Assembly (NCBI GenBank): GCA_021014325.1
Contig: CM037472.1
Location: 17,841,063-17,905,062, forward strand
Source: Plazaster borealis
Lineage: Eukaryota; Echinodermata; Asteroidea; Forcipulatida; Labidiasteridae
Length of the DNA: 64,000 nucleotides
Reading direction: 5' to 3'
Position 1 is the stretch's first letter; every line of letters starts with the position of its first letter. Both the position numbers and the translations under genes were made by a program. The notes beneath the pieces are model-generated. The model did no database searches and was not told the origin of the DNA. It saw nothing but the letters and a program-made list of their open reading frames with translations. This document shows positions 21,895 through 35,071 of the stretch, piece by piece.

Positions 21895-23870
21895 GATCAC
21901 TGTTGACTTTTTCTTTGTTTGCTTATTTTTTTGTCTGTATGTCACTATTTGTTTTGTCCCTAGTTCTTGTTGTATCCCATGCCTACCCTACCTCCTGTCC
22001 CTTCCTATCCCCATGTCCTTCCCTTCTTGTGTACCTATCCTCTGAAGGTGATTCTCTGCCCCTCTTTCCCCCTTCTTCATTTCCCTTCATCCACCCATTT
22101 TCCTTTAATTTCATTCATCTCATCTTCATGCCATCTTCCTACTTGTACTTTGCACCAAACTTCATCCATCAGTCTTATTTCTGTTTTGGACCTTACTAGT
22201 GCATCTTAGTCCTAACACGTGTCTTTCCCGATCTTAGATTTCTCTTCCTTTCCTTTCTTATTCCAATCCGTCCCATTCTTTGTCTGCAACTCTATCATTT
22301 TCCCTCTTTGCCCTCAAGTAAGCCATTCCCTTGCCGGTTGTCCATCTCCCTCCATAACTAACCACTCATCGTTTCTTATCTCTCCTCTCATCCCAAACCC
22401 CACCCTGTATTTTCCCCTCCTTATTTTCTGCTTCACTAACTAAATGATTTTATTACTAACCCCAAGGACTCTTGGTGTATTTGTTGCCTCGCCTCAGCCC
22501 CTAATAATCCATCCCATTACTAATTATAACACTGGCCTATAATTCTCTACCTTTCTTTCCTCTGTTCCTTATCAATTATCCATTCCTCTGTTCTAACTAC
22601 TCCCCTTTCACTCACCATCATTTTCAGCATTACTGACTTTATTATCCCTTCACCATATTCCTAAACTCAATTCCATCCCTATTCTAAATAACCATATCTC
22701 TCTACACCAAGCCCCTGCCTCCCCTTGCCATTTTTCTGCATTGTCAATTTTTTCACTGTAACCCATATTCCCCACCTCGCTTTCCTTATTTATTATTTCA
22801 ACTACACTAATCCATTCTCTATCCTACCCCCCTCCCTCCCACATTCCCTACCCTAATTTTCTAAATAACAAACTTCATGACTGTTCCATTATCCCACCTT
22901 GGTTTTTCTCGATTCCTTCTATTCTTATCCGTTCTTCTAAACCAAATCCTTCCCTCCCAATTTCCCCTACATCACTGCCCATATTCCCCACCTCTTATAC
23001 CTCCACCCCTACTACTATTCTTATGTTTGTATCCTGTCCACCAATTTCATGCAACTTCATCCCTGCCCCATATTTTCCTCCCCTGTCCTCCACCTTCCTG
23101 ACCAATCCTTCCTTGATTTCCCTTCATTTTCTTCTATCCTTATTCCAACTAGAACTGTTCATTCTCTGTTCTAACGCCCCCCCCCCAATCACAAATTTCC
23201 CCTACCCTCATTGTCTGAATAACCAACTTAATCACTATCCGATATTTTTCACCTCTCTTTCCTCTATCCCAATTTCAAATATAATTATCCTCTTCTATCA
23301 TAACCCTATACCTCTGCTATTCCTGACCTCATGTCTGCTCTATTAACTTTATCACTATGCCAATTTCCCTATATTTGTATCATGTCTCATTAATTTTCAT
23401 GTTAAATTCTTTCAGTTTCCATCATCATTCGTTTCCACGAACCCCCCCCCCCCCCACCCCCATCATTAAGTAAATGTTTAATGTTATTCTCTCTCCACAC
23501 CCCTGCATGTCTATCGTTTTTAGTTATTACACATCTTTCCTCGATAGACCCAAACCCCTATATATTGTTGCATCTCACCTTGTTTCCGTAGTCCCTTCAT
23601 TTCATTTCACATTTATTGTCCTTAACTCAGGTTCATTTTCCCCCCTGTTCACCTTCATCACATTTCCAGTTAGTTTCCAAGCATGCCTCCTCCTTCCCTC
23701 CCTTTATTGGTTGTCAATCCTTCCCTTTTGTCCCCTTCTGAGCCCCCCCCCCTCCCTTTCCCACCAGACTATTGTTGTTCTTTGTTTGATCCCGTTTGCT
23801 TTACCTTCATTATTCGTTATAATCCTGATATTCATAAGTCTGATCTTGCCATCCAAAGTCATGTCTCAAA
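21895..23870 (+). repeat. 2-kb pyrimidine-rich, degenerate repeat tract
   Basis: The plus strand is overwhelmingly C and T for about 2 kb, with few G, and includes C-runs at about 23176-23185, 23444-23459 and 23742-23751. Diverged repeats are visible: CATTCTCT...CTACCCTAATTTTCTAAATAAC near 22812 and CATTCTCTGTTCTAAC...CTACCCTCATTGTCTGAATAACC near 23159, about 347 bases apart. Confidence 0.75.
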
Positions 23871-25800
23871 GTTAGAACTACTTTTTTAAAGATCATCTCA
23901 ACTTCATCCTCGTCTTTGGTGATTCGAAAATGTATCGCAGTAGTACAAAATATTATTCTTCCCATATATCCTTGATAACAATATAGAGAAAAAGTAAGCA
24001 TTTTCAAAATGTTCAACAGTTCGGTTTTGAAAAAAAGAAAGAAGTTTCACAGATATGTTTTTCAGGCCTGAAACTTGCTAAGCAGAGAAAGTGTGCGCTC
24101 AGATGAATAAGGAAACAAGCAAAATTGCTTTGTGATGGATATTGCTTAGCATATTATATTTCATAGATATTTTATATCTCATATTGGTCGTACAGCGTTT
24201 GCAGTTTTTCAAATTTCAAACCACCAGTAAATGTGTGTCTGGAACTATTTATTTGTTTCCATTATTTTGTCAGTAGAAAATAGAAATCTATTTACTTTAT
24301 TGTATGACTATCCAAAATATTAGATATTTTTATTCATCAGAATATTGTAAACATTGAACACTGAATCCAGGAGCTTTCAGTTGTTTTGCGGATGGATGAT
24401 ATATTTTGTCACTGGTGTAAAGAAGAATAAGTAAGAAAGACATTGCTATTAGGCCTAACGTATGGTATTAAAACTATCACAGTATTTGACTATTGTAAGG
24501 ATAAGGAGTCTAACGTATTTTACAGACATTCCAGGCCTAGAATATATAATAAGTATTTTTTTTATAAAGTATGTATTTTCTGCTATTAATACTTAGGGTA
24601 TAACTAAAATGCAAGACTGATGAGTCAAGAACTTATGGTTCCAAATGTACAATTGTCTTGCTGTAAGGTATTGTATGATATTTTATTACATTTTATTTAA
24701 TGTACATTAAGTATATTTAGGATTATGTCAGGTTTTGTTTTCTTTGTTTTTGGTTTCAAATTGCACACAAATATATTCTGCATATTGAAGTGGTATTAAC
24801 GATGTACACAATACGAGTATGGCTGAAAAATACGGAATCATCTTCAAAGGGTACTGGAAAACCCATTTTCACTCTGAGATCAGAATAATGGAAATCTTGG
24901 TTTGATTCTAGTTTTACATTGTTGAAGCATGACTAGATCTTCTTGAAGAGGCTGTTGTTGAGATACCAAAGATTATAACATGGTGCTAGCATAAACTGAA
25001 CAACACCTCTTACGATGCAGTTAAAGCCTTAATGACCCATGTTGAGTCTAGGTGACAGGCCATAATATTCCCAAATAGTCCAGGGGGAAGTTGGCCATTT
25101 GCTATTCTGGTTCTTGAGCTCAGGGTGAAATGCGCATGCTAGAATGTCATCTAGACAGGACACTGCTCCCTCCATTGATCCGTTAAAGACACCCCAGCCA
25201 GATCACATTGCCGAGACAAAAAAAATAGTCTCGAAATCTCAGCTGGAGTCTAGGCAAGGCAGGGGGTCAAAACATAAAAAGAAAAAGATGAAACAATAAG
25301 TAACCAAAAAGCATAAAAATTTCATTTATTAAGAACTGTGTTTCCAAAGTAGCAGGACAGACAGGTGAAGAGTCCAACTAATTTGGAGATCTAGATCATG
25401 TAAATACATATGTAATTACCTACAATTGTACATACATCACACTATGTGGACATACCTGTGTATAAATTAACCGTAAATATTTGTTTTTCAAGTACAGGGT
25501 TTCTTTAGTTTTAATTAGTAATGCTAATTTATTGATTCAGTATTATTGTGATTATTAAACCATATGGAACATATTTTTACTTAAATACAATTAATGAGAA
25601 AATTATTTTATTTTTGTTCTGGAATTTTAGACTTAAGAAAGTAAAATTACCTCCACTTATTGTATTTAGTAATTTATGTTTCTCGTTGAATTACAACTCA
25701 TTGTGGTAAACAATTTGAATACAACTCTTTTACATTAGGTTATTGGGGTTTGAACAATGATTTTGAGAGACGCTTTGGAAGAGGAACAATCTTTTGTAAA

Positions 25801-25976
25801 AATAAAATCACTTGCAATTGCAAACAAAGTTGATTTTATTTTATTATTCTAACCAAAAATAAATTCAGGGACTGAATAAAAAGAAACTATTGGAAGTCCT
25901 GTTGTATAAGAAATGACTGCATGCTGTGCAATATCAAGGGCTATATATTTTGTATTAATCACTTTTACCCAATAAA
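25801..25976 (+). promoter_or_regulatory. Candidate polyadenylation signals of gene 1
   Basis: AATAAA at 25801-25806, 25858-25863, 25875-25880 and 25971-25976. The first overlaps a small inverted repeat (AATAAAATCA at 25801 and TGATTTTATT at 25831). Assignment to gene 1 is by position only. Confidence 0.35.
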
Positions 25977-26248
25977 ACAAAAAGAATTACGACAACAGTA
26001 AGTGATGATTAATTTAGAAACGATCAATTTGGTGTGTTATAGGTTTGCCTTAAGGGCAGTGTGAATAACTTGTAAAAAATAATGTAAATCATGTATATAA
26101 ATATGTAAAGTATGGTATATGTAACATGTAGTAACTATCTGTAAATTATGTAAACAGTAAGTTTAGTATAGGGTCTTTTAAGATAACTTAAGATTATTTT
26201 AATTTAAATCTTTCCTAAGTATGTAAGATTAACCTAAGATTTAGAAGA

Positions 26249-26407
26249 GGGCCCAATTTCATAGAGCTGCTAAGCACAAAAGTAGCTAAGCACAACAAAA
26301 TTATGCTTACCAGAGTAATGTTACCATCCAAACTACCATGTCACATGTACAATTTGTGACTGGTATCCTGCTCATTTCTGCTTAAGCAGCTCTATGAAAT
26401 TGGGCGC
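26249..26407. mobile_element. Family A palindromic MITE, copy 5 (internally deleted)
   Basis: Left end GGGCCCAATTTCATAGAGCT, right end AGCTCTATGAAATTGGGCGC. Only 159 bases against about 195 in other copies. Confidence 0.85.
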
Positions 26408-27366
26408 TGGTTTAAGTCATTTTTAAAAAGAACAGTCTTGATGAGTAAGGTTTTTTAAAAGGAATATCATAATAACTATGTAGTTGTATACTTATTGTTG
26501 AATACCTTAAGAAGTACTTGGTCTAGTCTGAAAGAAACCACCGACAAATGTGACTAAATATTTTTGTGAAACATTTTTATGCAAAATGTGTGCAGCTTTG
26601 AAGAATATTTAAGTATTTTTCCAAACGATATTACCTTGGAAAAAATATCTTCCATGAACAGTAGCATTAAAAGCTTTTGCCAATTGGACATTTTTTACAA
26701 TAAAGTATACTATTTGTTACTATCAGATGATAACAAATATCTATAGAAGTAATGCATTAATGTTAATATTATACAAAATGCTTTAAATGGTCAAAAGTAA
26801 TATCATTGTCATATTTTTTGTCATATTTCAGGGCTGAGATTTCTTTCTGAATGTAGGTGCTTCACAAAATGGAAATAGCCTCGTATTGGACATTTGTGTT
26901 TCATTTTTGTTTCACTCTGTGTTTTCTGTAGGGTATTAACCTTCCAGTAACCCTGGTTAATGCTATTCGTTAAAACTACATTTTACTTGTTTATAAATTA
27001 ATGTACTAAGTTATTGTTTTTTTTAAAGAGTAAACATAGGCCTAAATGTAGTTATGACTTGAGAGAACTCTAGGAGTATTAGGGTAGAGACATGCAGTTT
27101 CATCTTGTAAACTACTACCATTATCTAACATTTTTGAAACTCAAAGGTAATTAGTAGTTTTAATTGCTCCTTTTTAAGGTGTATGGACAATTACGTGGTT
27201 AGGTTTATGCTGATAATATCAAATATCAACGTAATATAAATTCTTAAAAATCATTCAGAAATCCAGAGTTTGGAGATATGTTGTCATGGATTCAAACTAG
27301 TGCTTCTTAATACTCTGTTACATGTCAAACAAATACAACTGATACCAGAGTTCGTTGTGTTGGTGG

Positions 27367-27520
27367 AACAAGGTCGTATCTCCTAAAATGGCGTTTAAGT
27401 GATACGTCAATTTTAGAATGTCAAAAGGTCGCGTCTTGCCCGGATGTAATCACAATGTCAATGGACGCCGAGATATGGCATTGTTGCATGGAGCATTTTT
27501 GCGCAAGATACGACTTTGTT
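27367..27520. mobile_element. Possible foldback element
   Basis: AACAAGGTCGTATCT at the left and AGATACGACTTTGTT at the right are near-perfect complements 120 bases apart, with further GTTGCA/TTGTTGCA words outside. Edges are uncertain. Confidence 0.4.
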
Positions 27521-28503
27521 GCAGAATTGAGTTATGACCTTGTTGCACTGACAGGAGGAGTTCATCTCAAATTTATTTAATAATTTGATTTTTTAATTTA
27601 AGAAAGCTTTATATTAGGATGATGAATGCTTTGAAAATTATATTAAGTTGTAAGTATTTAAGTAAGTTATTTTCGTAAGTGCAATGTCTTTTCTGCCTAC
27701 CAGTCGCTGTGGCAAAACTCATTCCTATAATATCATCACCTTCTGCTGATCTTCCTAACGTGTGATGCTGGATGGAGGATACAACAAAATGAAATAAAAA
27801 TATTATTGATGAAAAGTTAAAATGTTGAATTGTATGCACAGTTTATTTTGGTTATTTTCTTAGTATTGGCCCCCAGGGATTTGTTATGGTATTTCTAGAA
27901 ATATTGTAAATTTTCTGAGAAATTACAAAAGATCTATTATCAGTTGAAGTTCAAAGAAAATCAACTTGTGTATCGCTATTGCTGAATAATTTTGATAGAG
28001 ATCTTGGGTCAGTCGATTTGTAAAGTTAACAGAAATGAAACTTGAGCAGCGGATAACTGTCTTCGGATTCTACATATTGATAGTGTTCACCACACAGGCA
28101 AATTGTAATTTTTGTCATAATTATTTGATTCTTCATGTTTTTGTGTGTTCATAATTCATTTATTTCAGAGGTAAAAAGGAGTAGTGGTTGGATGTGGTTC
28201 TAATGAACAGCGCCCTCAATGTTGTTTTCATACAGTCGCTATGCATATCTTCTGCCTTTGGTAGATAGGGATACAATAATGTCAGACTCTCTTTGCTATG
28301 TTCGGAAAAGAGAGAGAGTTTTGCATAGTGACAGTCATCAGGTCATGGACTGCCTTCACCAGGAAAGTTGGTAACCGTTTGAGATGTGCACTACAAAAGT
28401 TACTTGATGGATAATACTCACGTTCAGGTCACATTCAGTCATTCAGTGTAGTTTAGAAGCAATATTACTCTTCTCTGTGAGTAGTCAGAGGTGATGTTCT
28501 AAA

Positions 28504-29121
28504 GCTAGGTCAACGGCTAGCCCAGGTTGGACTCCTCCGTTGCATACAACGCGACGGAGTCCAGGGTATAAAGGACCTCAGGCATTGCAACAAAATTTAT
28601 AACCATTTTTTATCATATTTTTACCTTTTTGAGGAAGCTGAAACGTGACTCACATGTTCCTTGTGTCCTGAACCTTACGCCTGCTCTATTCAGAATTGCC
28701 AATTTTATCCTTGGATGACATTATTGTGAAAATAAAATGGAAATTGACGCATTCGTTGCGACAACCTCAACTGACATGGAACCAAGTCCACAAAAGAGGG
28801 CGCTGTCTAACCCGTAACACAACACTGAACGCTTTTTTCTTCCGGGCGGCAACACGACGGAGTCACAGCGCCAGTGCATAACTTGGACTTATTTTCGGAA
28901 AGAATGTCATTCATGGATGTATTTGATAGGTTTTGAACTCAGCAAAAGTGTAACTAAAGGCACCAAGAATAAGTGAATGGAGTTTCAGCTTCTCAAATTA
29001 GGTAAAAATATTTTAAAATGTTACTCAAAATTTTGTTCGCATTGTAAAGGATCTTTATACCCAGGACGTCAGTGCAGTGGCACTGACTGACGTCCTACCA
29101 GGGCTAGGTCAACGGCAAGCC
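28504..29121. mobile_element. 618-base segment bounded by 19-base direct repeats with two hairpins
   Basis: GCTAGGTCAACGGCTAGCC (28504-28522) and GCTAGGTCAACGGCAAGCC (29103-29121) differ by one base. Inside each is a hairpin (28529-28562; 29064-29095), then an inverted pair GGGTATAAAGGACCT (28564) and AGGATCTTTATACCC (29048). This is the layout of an inserted foldback element with a target-site duplication, or of a two-ended composite. Confidence 0.55.
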
Positions 29122-29791
29122 ATGATGCAAGTTAAAGTTAACTCCAAACTAATGGAATGCATGTAAACCTTCATGAATCTCCAGCTCCACCTCCAATCCC
29201 GTGTTCCAAGACGTTCATTGGCAGTGACATTGCGTTTAAATCATCGTGATGGCCAATCCTCCGCTTGTGTACACCATTAACTAGCACTAAGATTAGAACT
29301 TGATCGCGCATAATCAATGGTATCTTTGTTCATGGTAGCAGTAGCTATCGGTCGGAAGGCATGCTTTGTGTTATCATCCAGGAGACATACCCGTGATATG
29401 AACCGTGGACCCCTCAGATAATGCAGAAGCTGCGATGGTCAGATAGGAAAGAAAAAAGCAAGAGTCAGGTGCAAGTCCGGCAAAGGTCACTGATGGCGAG
29501 CAAATCGTGAGTAATAGATTTTAGGCAAAAGACCGGGGCCTCATCTGTTAGCTGCGACGATTCATAATATAATGTTCAATATTTGGCCATGCGGTACAAC
29601 AAGACTATCTGAGGACACTATCATGCCAAAAACTGTCCAATGCCAAAAATGCTTCCGTAAACATTGCACGTCATAGAATAATATTTGAGTCACGGGCAGT
29701 TTTTGGCTTGACAGGTCTTGTACCTAGTCGCCCGATACGTGTAATAAGGACCGGTTCCCTCAGCACCAGCCGGCCGAAGGGTGTGCGTCAC

Positions 29792-29862
29792 ATGCAGGCG
29801 CCATGTTCAAATCCGCTGAGAGGCGGAGGCGGACCACAACGTTTGGACACCCGGGAATCTGG
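29792..29862 (+). CDS. Weak candidate alternative first coding exon (gene 2)
   Basis: ATG at 29792 in a GC-rich patch opens 23 codons (MQAPCSNPL...RGGGGPQRLDTRESG) to a TGG/GTATGT donor at 29862, phase 2. That is the phase needed by the gene 2 exon at 61237. Nothing else supports it. Confidence 0.15.
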
Positions 29863-31180
29863 GTATGTAATTTTTGCTCTTTTTTGTTACACTGTATTTA
29901 TATTTGTCGTAATTTAAATTGGGTTGGGACTGTCAAATAAATGTTGACAAAACACCGTAGACAACGGAACGGCCCGGTTTGCCACATAAATTATAACGGT
30001 CCGTCGTATGATGATTCCTTCCTCCGTGACCAAGACTCAAGAGCAGTGAAAATGCACTTACAAGTATATATTATTTGGTTCGGGGTCGACATTTCAGAAG
30101 ACGTAATTGAGACTACTAATTTCGGAACCCAGATTTCTACTACTACTACTAGTAGTAGTGCCCTAAGATACTGACAGTTTTGGGTTAAGGCTAACAAAAT
30201 GCCCCTGCCCAAGAAGGTATGCACCACCAGTTGTGTCTAGCGCCCTCTATGCAAAGGATGCCATTTCTTTTCTAAAGTCCAATGGGACCATTTTCAAGGA
30301 TGAAGGAAACATTTGACCCAATAAAGTATCATGTTTGCAACAGCAGGTAATCAGCCCAAATATCATGCAGCTGACGGATCAGACTTCTTTACACCACACA
30401 GCTATGGAAACAAATGGGTTCTAGGCCTATAGATCTATATGGAATAGTAAACACCCATGTGAAGTGAAACTTTCAAAGTTTCAGATAAGGAAATCGGGAC
30501 ACATTTCCCTTTCGCGAAAACAACAAAATAATTTTTCAACATTAAAACCAAAACTTAACAATGAAACTCTCATTTTAGAGTACGCCTAAATTCCATGTGT
30601 CCCCCACCCCCAAAGTCTTTGGACTGCTGCAACTAAACACTTTTTAAATTCACCAATAGAGGGCGTACTATACAGTTGCTCTATTTTGCCAAGCTACTGA
30701 ATGTTTTGCGAGTAGTCGCGGGAACTTTTATAAACTTCTTGGCAAATTGTCCAATGAATATTTTACATACCAAAATAATTTTGTAAATGGCGCCTTTAAG
30801 TTTACACCATGAAAAACTATGAGTGAACTACAACACAGCACAGCAAAAGTAACCAAAGACTGGAATGATAATAGTATTCCTTCTGCATATTGAACTTGGC
30901 CTCACCCTTGTACAAATGTATTTTTTTTACGAAGGCAAAAATTAGGATGGGAAATCAATCCTGCACATAAATATTTTTGTTTGCAATAATGTCATCTCGA
31001 GAAAATTGAATTGATAGACTTCTCAAATCACAAATGTGTATTTTGATTGCAGCATGCAGCAATAGCAGTATGACTGATATGAACATATCGAATCCCTGAA
31101 AAAATAAAAATAACAACAATTTTTTCCCCGTTGTTTTTATGAAAATGTTACCACCTAACTGATGAAATTTAGAGGTTTAG

Positions 31181-31419
31181 TGCACCGCAAAAACAGGGTG
31201 CTATAATTGACACTATGGGTGTTGTCACATATGGATACCAAAAAGGATTAAAATTTTATAACATAGGCATAGGGTGTTAACTAACACTAACAATAATTTA
31301 TGCCAACAAAATTACATTGGTGTTTTGTTAACACCTTATGATGTTAATTTTGATTCTCTCTTGGGTATCTAGGTGACAACACCCATGGTGTCAATATTAT
31401 CACCCCAGTTTCTGCAGTG
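31181..31419. mobile_element. MITE with about 50-base terminal inverted repeats
   Basis: The left arm includes TGACACTATGGGTGTTGTCA and the right arm TGACAACACCCATGGTGTCA. Outer ends TGCACCGCAAAAACAGGGTG and CACCCCAGTTTCTGCAGTG are complementary with mismatches. It lies directly before a SINE fragment. Confidence 0.7.
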
Positions 31420-31468
31420 TTTGTTAAAAACAAGAGGACTGAAATTAATTTAATTATTTTTTCTAATC

Positions 31469-31846
31469 GCACTGGACTCAATATCTGCTTTTTGTGACCA
31501 GGAGAGTGTGGGTTCGAGTCCCGGTCTTGATATACTTGTGTCATTAACCTTACGCAAGGCATTAAACCATTATTGTTTCGTCCTTCGCATGGGACGTAAA
31601 GCCGCTTGTCCCGTGTGTTGTGTATATCCAGTGGAGAAGGGTTCGCCGCGGTGTTTTCTGGTATGCTTGGCTGCAGATTGCGTCACAGCACCTTGTAAAC
31701 AGTTACATGCAGCTATGTAAATAAATGGTTATTATATTTCAATCATAGCTCTGCATTATACCTTTCATAAACAAATAATGAGCGCTTCGAGACCCCTTGG
31801 GTGTGATAAAACGCTATAAAAGAACTTCGTATTATTATTATTATTA
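31469..31846 (+). mobile_element. SINE family S1, 5'-truncated copy
   Basis: Retains box B (GGTTCGAGTCCCGG), the body word GGGACGTAAAGCCG and the TATTATTATTATTATTA tail, but lacks box A. Confidence 0.75.
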
Positions 31847-32399
31847 AAAGCCAATTATATGTTATAATATTGTATTATCCATTTACATCATAATTAAAAG
31901 CACCCCTAATATGCACTCTTTCAAATAGCAAACACAATTGAACAGACAATGCACAATGTTGGAAAAATTAAGCAAGTATACAGAAACAAAACTTTTGGTG
32001 CCAAGTTTCTATAGTTAAAGCAACGTTTGTTTATTTCCCGTTTTTAAAATTAAGGTTCAAGCAGAGCCATCATATCTGTACACTGAGTGTTTTGTATCAA
32101 CATTCTCAGTGCCGCTAAAAAAAGTACTGTTTCAAAAAAAAATTATATTTAGTGAAAAACAACAGTGATTGATTCCTTTTGGCGGGTTGCTGACTTTTGC
32201 TCTTGGTGTAACATCATCCATGCTCAACAAATATTTTGTTTGCATGGAAGGCAAAGCTGTATGTAATTATGTTGTATTTTCTTAGCCTAAAGACTATTTT
32301 TGTGCATTGTATACTTTTTATATATATTTTTTGTACAAGTTGGGACCCATGGGAGACAAGTGCATGCCATATGAATGGGCCATACAGTTGAATGAACAC

Positions 32400-32455
32400 A
32401 TAAATAAACAAATAAATAAATAATAAAATAAACAAGCAAATAAATAAATAAATAA
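32400..32455. repeat. AAAT-type microsatellite
   Basis: Imperfect run of AAAT/AAAC tetranucleotides. The open frames read on the minus strand here (runs of Leu, Ile, Phe, Tyr) come from this repeat. Confidence 0.85.
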
Positions 32456-35071
32456 GCTCATGTTTGTGTGACCAATTAAATGTGCTGTATCTATACACCA
32501 CACGAATTTAATCACCTCTAAAAACCTTCACATATACAAAGCAAGACATTTTCTTGAAATCTATAATGATTTGTAATAGTTGGCAACATTACCAACGCTG
32601 TTTTTATCTCGATTTGCATTTTCGAAATAATCGTGAATTAAGTGAAGTAAATAACTGACAAAATACATAACCCGTCATTAAGTGTTTTTTCGAGAAAAAA
32701 ATACTTATTGATAAAAATAACGCCCATATAGTTGGCTGTATGGTATGGTATTTGTGTTGAACACGGCAGGATGATGATGAATTTACTCTTCCAAAAAGTG
32801 ATGTGCTATATACCTTTAATGTTTATAGTTTTGGCTCACGATATTTTGAACTTTTCAAGTGGATCGAGTCTGGCCCAACGGGTAGCGGGCTTGGGGTTCT
32901 CTGTATTGCTGACGGTGCCTTTTGCTCTTACATTCAAGCTATTAGTCTCAACTGATGAAAAACCCGAGTGATATAGAAACGGATTGGCTGCCATCGTGAT
33001 TTCATATTTTGACGAGTGATTTGACATGTTTGTTCTCTGAAAAAACCCGGCAACAAAGTAAGAAACCTTCTGTGAATAGTCATAGAAAAAGGAGATAATT
33101 TAATTGGAAAATAATTCAATTTGACAATGGATTATGGCTTTTCTGAGCCCTCGGGGTTAACGCTGGAGTCTTGATGTATCACCTTCTGAATACCAACTCC
33201 GTCCGCAGCTTTCTTTTTTCAAAAAAAAGTAGGAATTAATGGTTGTTTCCACTTTCCAAACTTTTCGCTATGTATATGAGGGTTTTTTAAAATACATCAA
33301 AGTTGCAATATGCAGTTGTTTGTAAGTGATTGTTCTGGCCTGTCATCAGTGGTTTAAAACACTGTAATTCGTCGTATTGAGAATAACAGTAGATGTTTTG
33401 AGGAGCCGTGGGTGCTGACGATTTTAAAGGAACCATGAATTATATGTATTGGTATTTTCCGTTAAATCTAAGATATTTTTATCAAACGCTCATCTATTTT
33501 GCTTGGCCAGGCCTGGACAATACAATCTCTGTCTTTGAACAAATGAATGTCCAGCCTTCTGATGAGGTTCACGCGAATAACATAAAAATGCAGAGTGAGG
33601 TATAGAAACATTATTACACGTTTTGTTTTACAAGGATTTTCGTGCGCTATATAGCCTTTTGGTTATTCGTGGGTGTGTGACTCTCATTGTATCCAACTAA
33701 GACACGAGTCCATATACGAATGGTGCCTGATGTCAAGGTTTTCCCATTGGGCGAATAGGCGTTGTTGGAACGGTCTAAGCGGCATGATGCACGGCTACCA
33801 TAGAGCGTAAACATAAGAAAACTATGTAGTGTATGTCTTTCCTCTTCTTGCAAACATTTCATGTTGGGATACAAAATTGTTAAATGTTATTAGCCTAAAT
33901 AAAATTTCATATTTACTCTGTCTTTTCATTGATCGGAAGTTGTACCTTTCGTAGTTGAAGAAGAGTCCCTATATGTGAAAAAATGAAAAAACTAGTGCAG
34001 AATTCTGGGCTATTCTTATGATTTTGCAGTGTTTTCCTATGTGAGGATTGCCAAGCTCCTTCACTCAAAACGGATGTTAATATTATCATTAGGAAAAGTC
34101 ATTAAGTGGTTGTGCAGAAGCTCGCTCCGATGTGGATTGTTATTCCAGTTAACGGCTAAATTCCACCTCAAAGTCAATGACTTTTCTAAAATATAAAAGC
34201 CAGAATATTCAACCACAGTGTCTTTCAAGTTTCCCATTACCCATGTTTACATTCGCGGTTTCTCGTTCAGTGTGCCCTGCCGGGTATCAGACAACCACTC
34301 CCCGCATTTGATGTCAAAATGACGGCAGACGGTTTGCAGGGAACCGCGGTTAGAGATTTTGGAAAGAGGGGAGAGAAAGAGATAGAAAGGTATCGCCGTA
34401 CGGTCCCAACAGATATCCTTTCCGTAGAGTCTGGGTGAAAGTCTTAACGCTGTAATGACCCGGACTCCTGTGAGACACAATATTCTAGAAAAACCCTCGC
34501 CCAGGATTCGAAACACGTCCACGCCTAACATGATATGTCCCCGGTCTAACTGGAAAAACCTGTCCACGAGTTAGTGGTTTTTCCGTCGCGAGTGAGTGGG
34601 ACCGCGCCTCGCCCCGTTAGAGTCACCGTGCTGATTGGCGGCATAATGAAATGCTATACTCAACTTGACAGATCTTCCAGGATAAAAAAAAGACATGAAT
34701 ACATGAACATTTCCGATGGATCTGTATTAAGGTTTAGAGGGGATTAGCAACATTTCCTCTGAAACATCTGTCCTTTGAGAAATGCTGTAAGCAATATCGA
34801 TCGTGCCTCTCTCTCTTTTTGTTGTGCAATAAAGGTCGATGTTTTCAACTCATAACTCATTATCCAGTTTTGATAAAAGGATGAATATGTAAACAAAACT
34901 AAGAAACAAACAGCGCATTCACAACAACATGTTTCTGGTCGTCCCTATAATATGCACAAGGTTTGCCCAATGTGTAAAAGGTTTTATCACTCTTGTCATT
35001 TTGTGATTTGTGTTGAAAACGATTCGATGAATCTGGGACACCATCAATGCTGAAATCATCCTCGGCATAAA

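Larger units (their letters stand above)
21135..25980 (+). other. Putative long 3' UTR and downstream region of gene 1
   Basis: No exon or mobile element recognised. The first canonical AATAAA signals after the stop are at about 25.8 kb, so the 3' UTR may reach 4.7 kb, though ATTAAA near 24466 and 25555 could act earlier. It contains the pyrimidine-rich tract listed separately. Small open frames inside that tract are composition artefacts. Confidence 0.45.

Noticed and set aside
21903..23889. Several overlapping plus-strand ORFs rich in Ser, Pro, Phe and Leu
   Set aside because: They arise from the pyrimidine-rich composition, which contains few stop codons; there are no start context, splice sites or domains.
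32214..32515. Membrane-like minus-strand ORFs (Leu/Phe/Tyr rich)
   Set aside because: Translated microsatellite of AAAT units.
33408..33605. 65-codon ORF starting MGADDFKGTMNYMYWYFP
   Set aside because: Short, aromatic-rich from AT codons, no splice signals and no recognisable feature.
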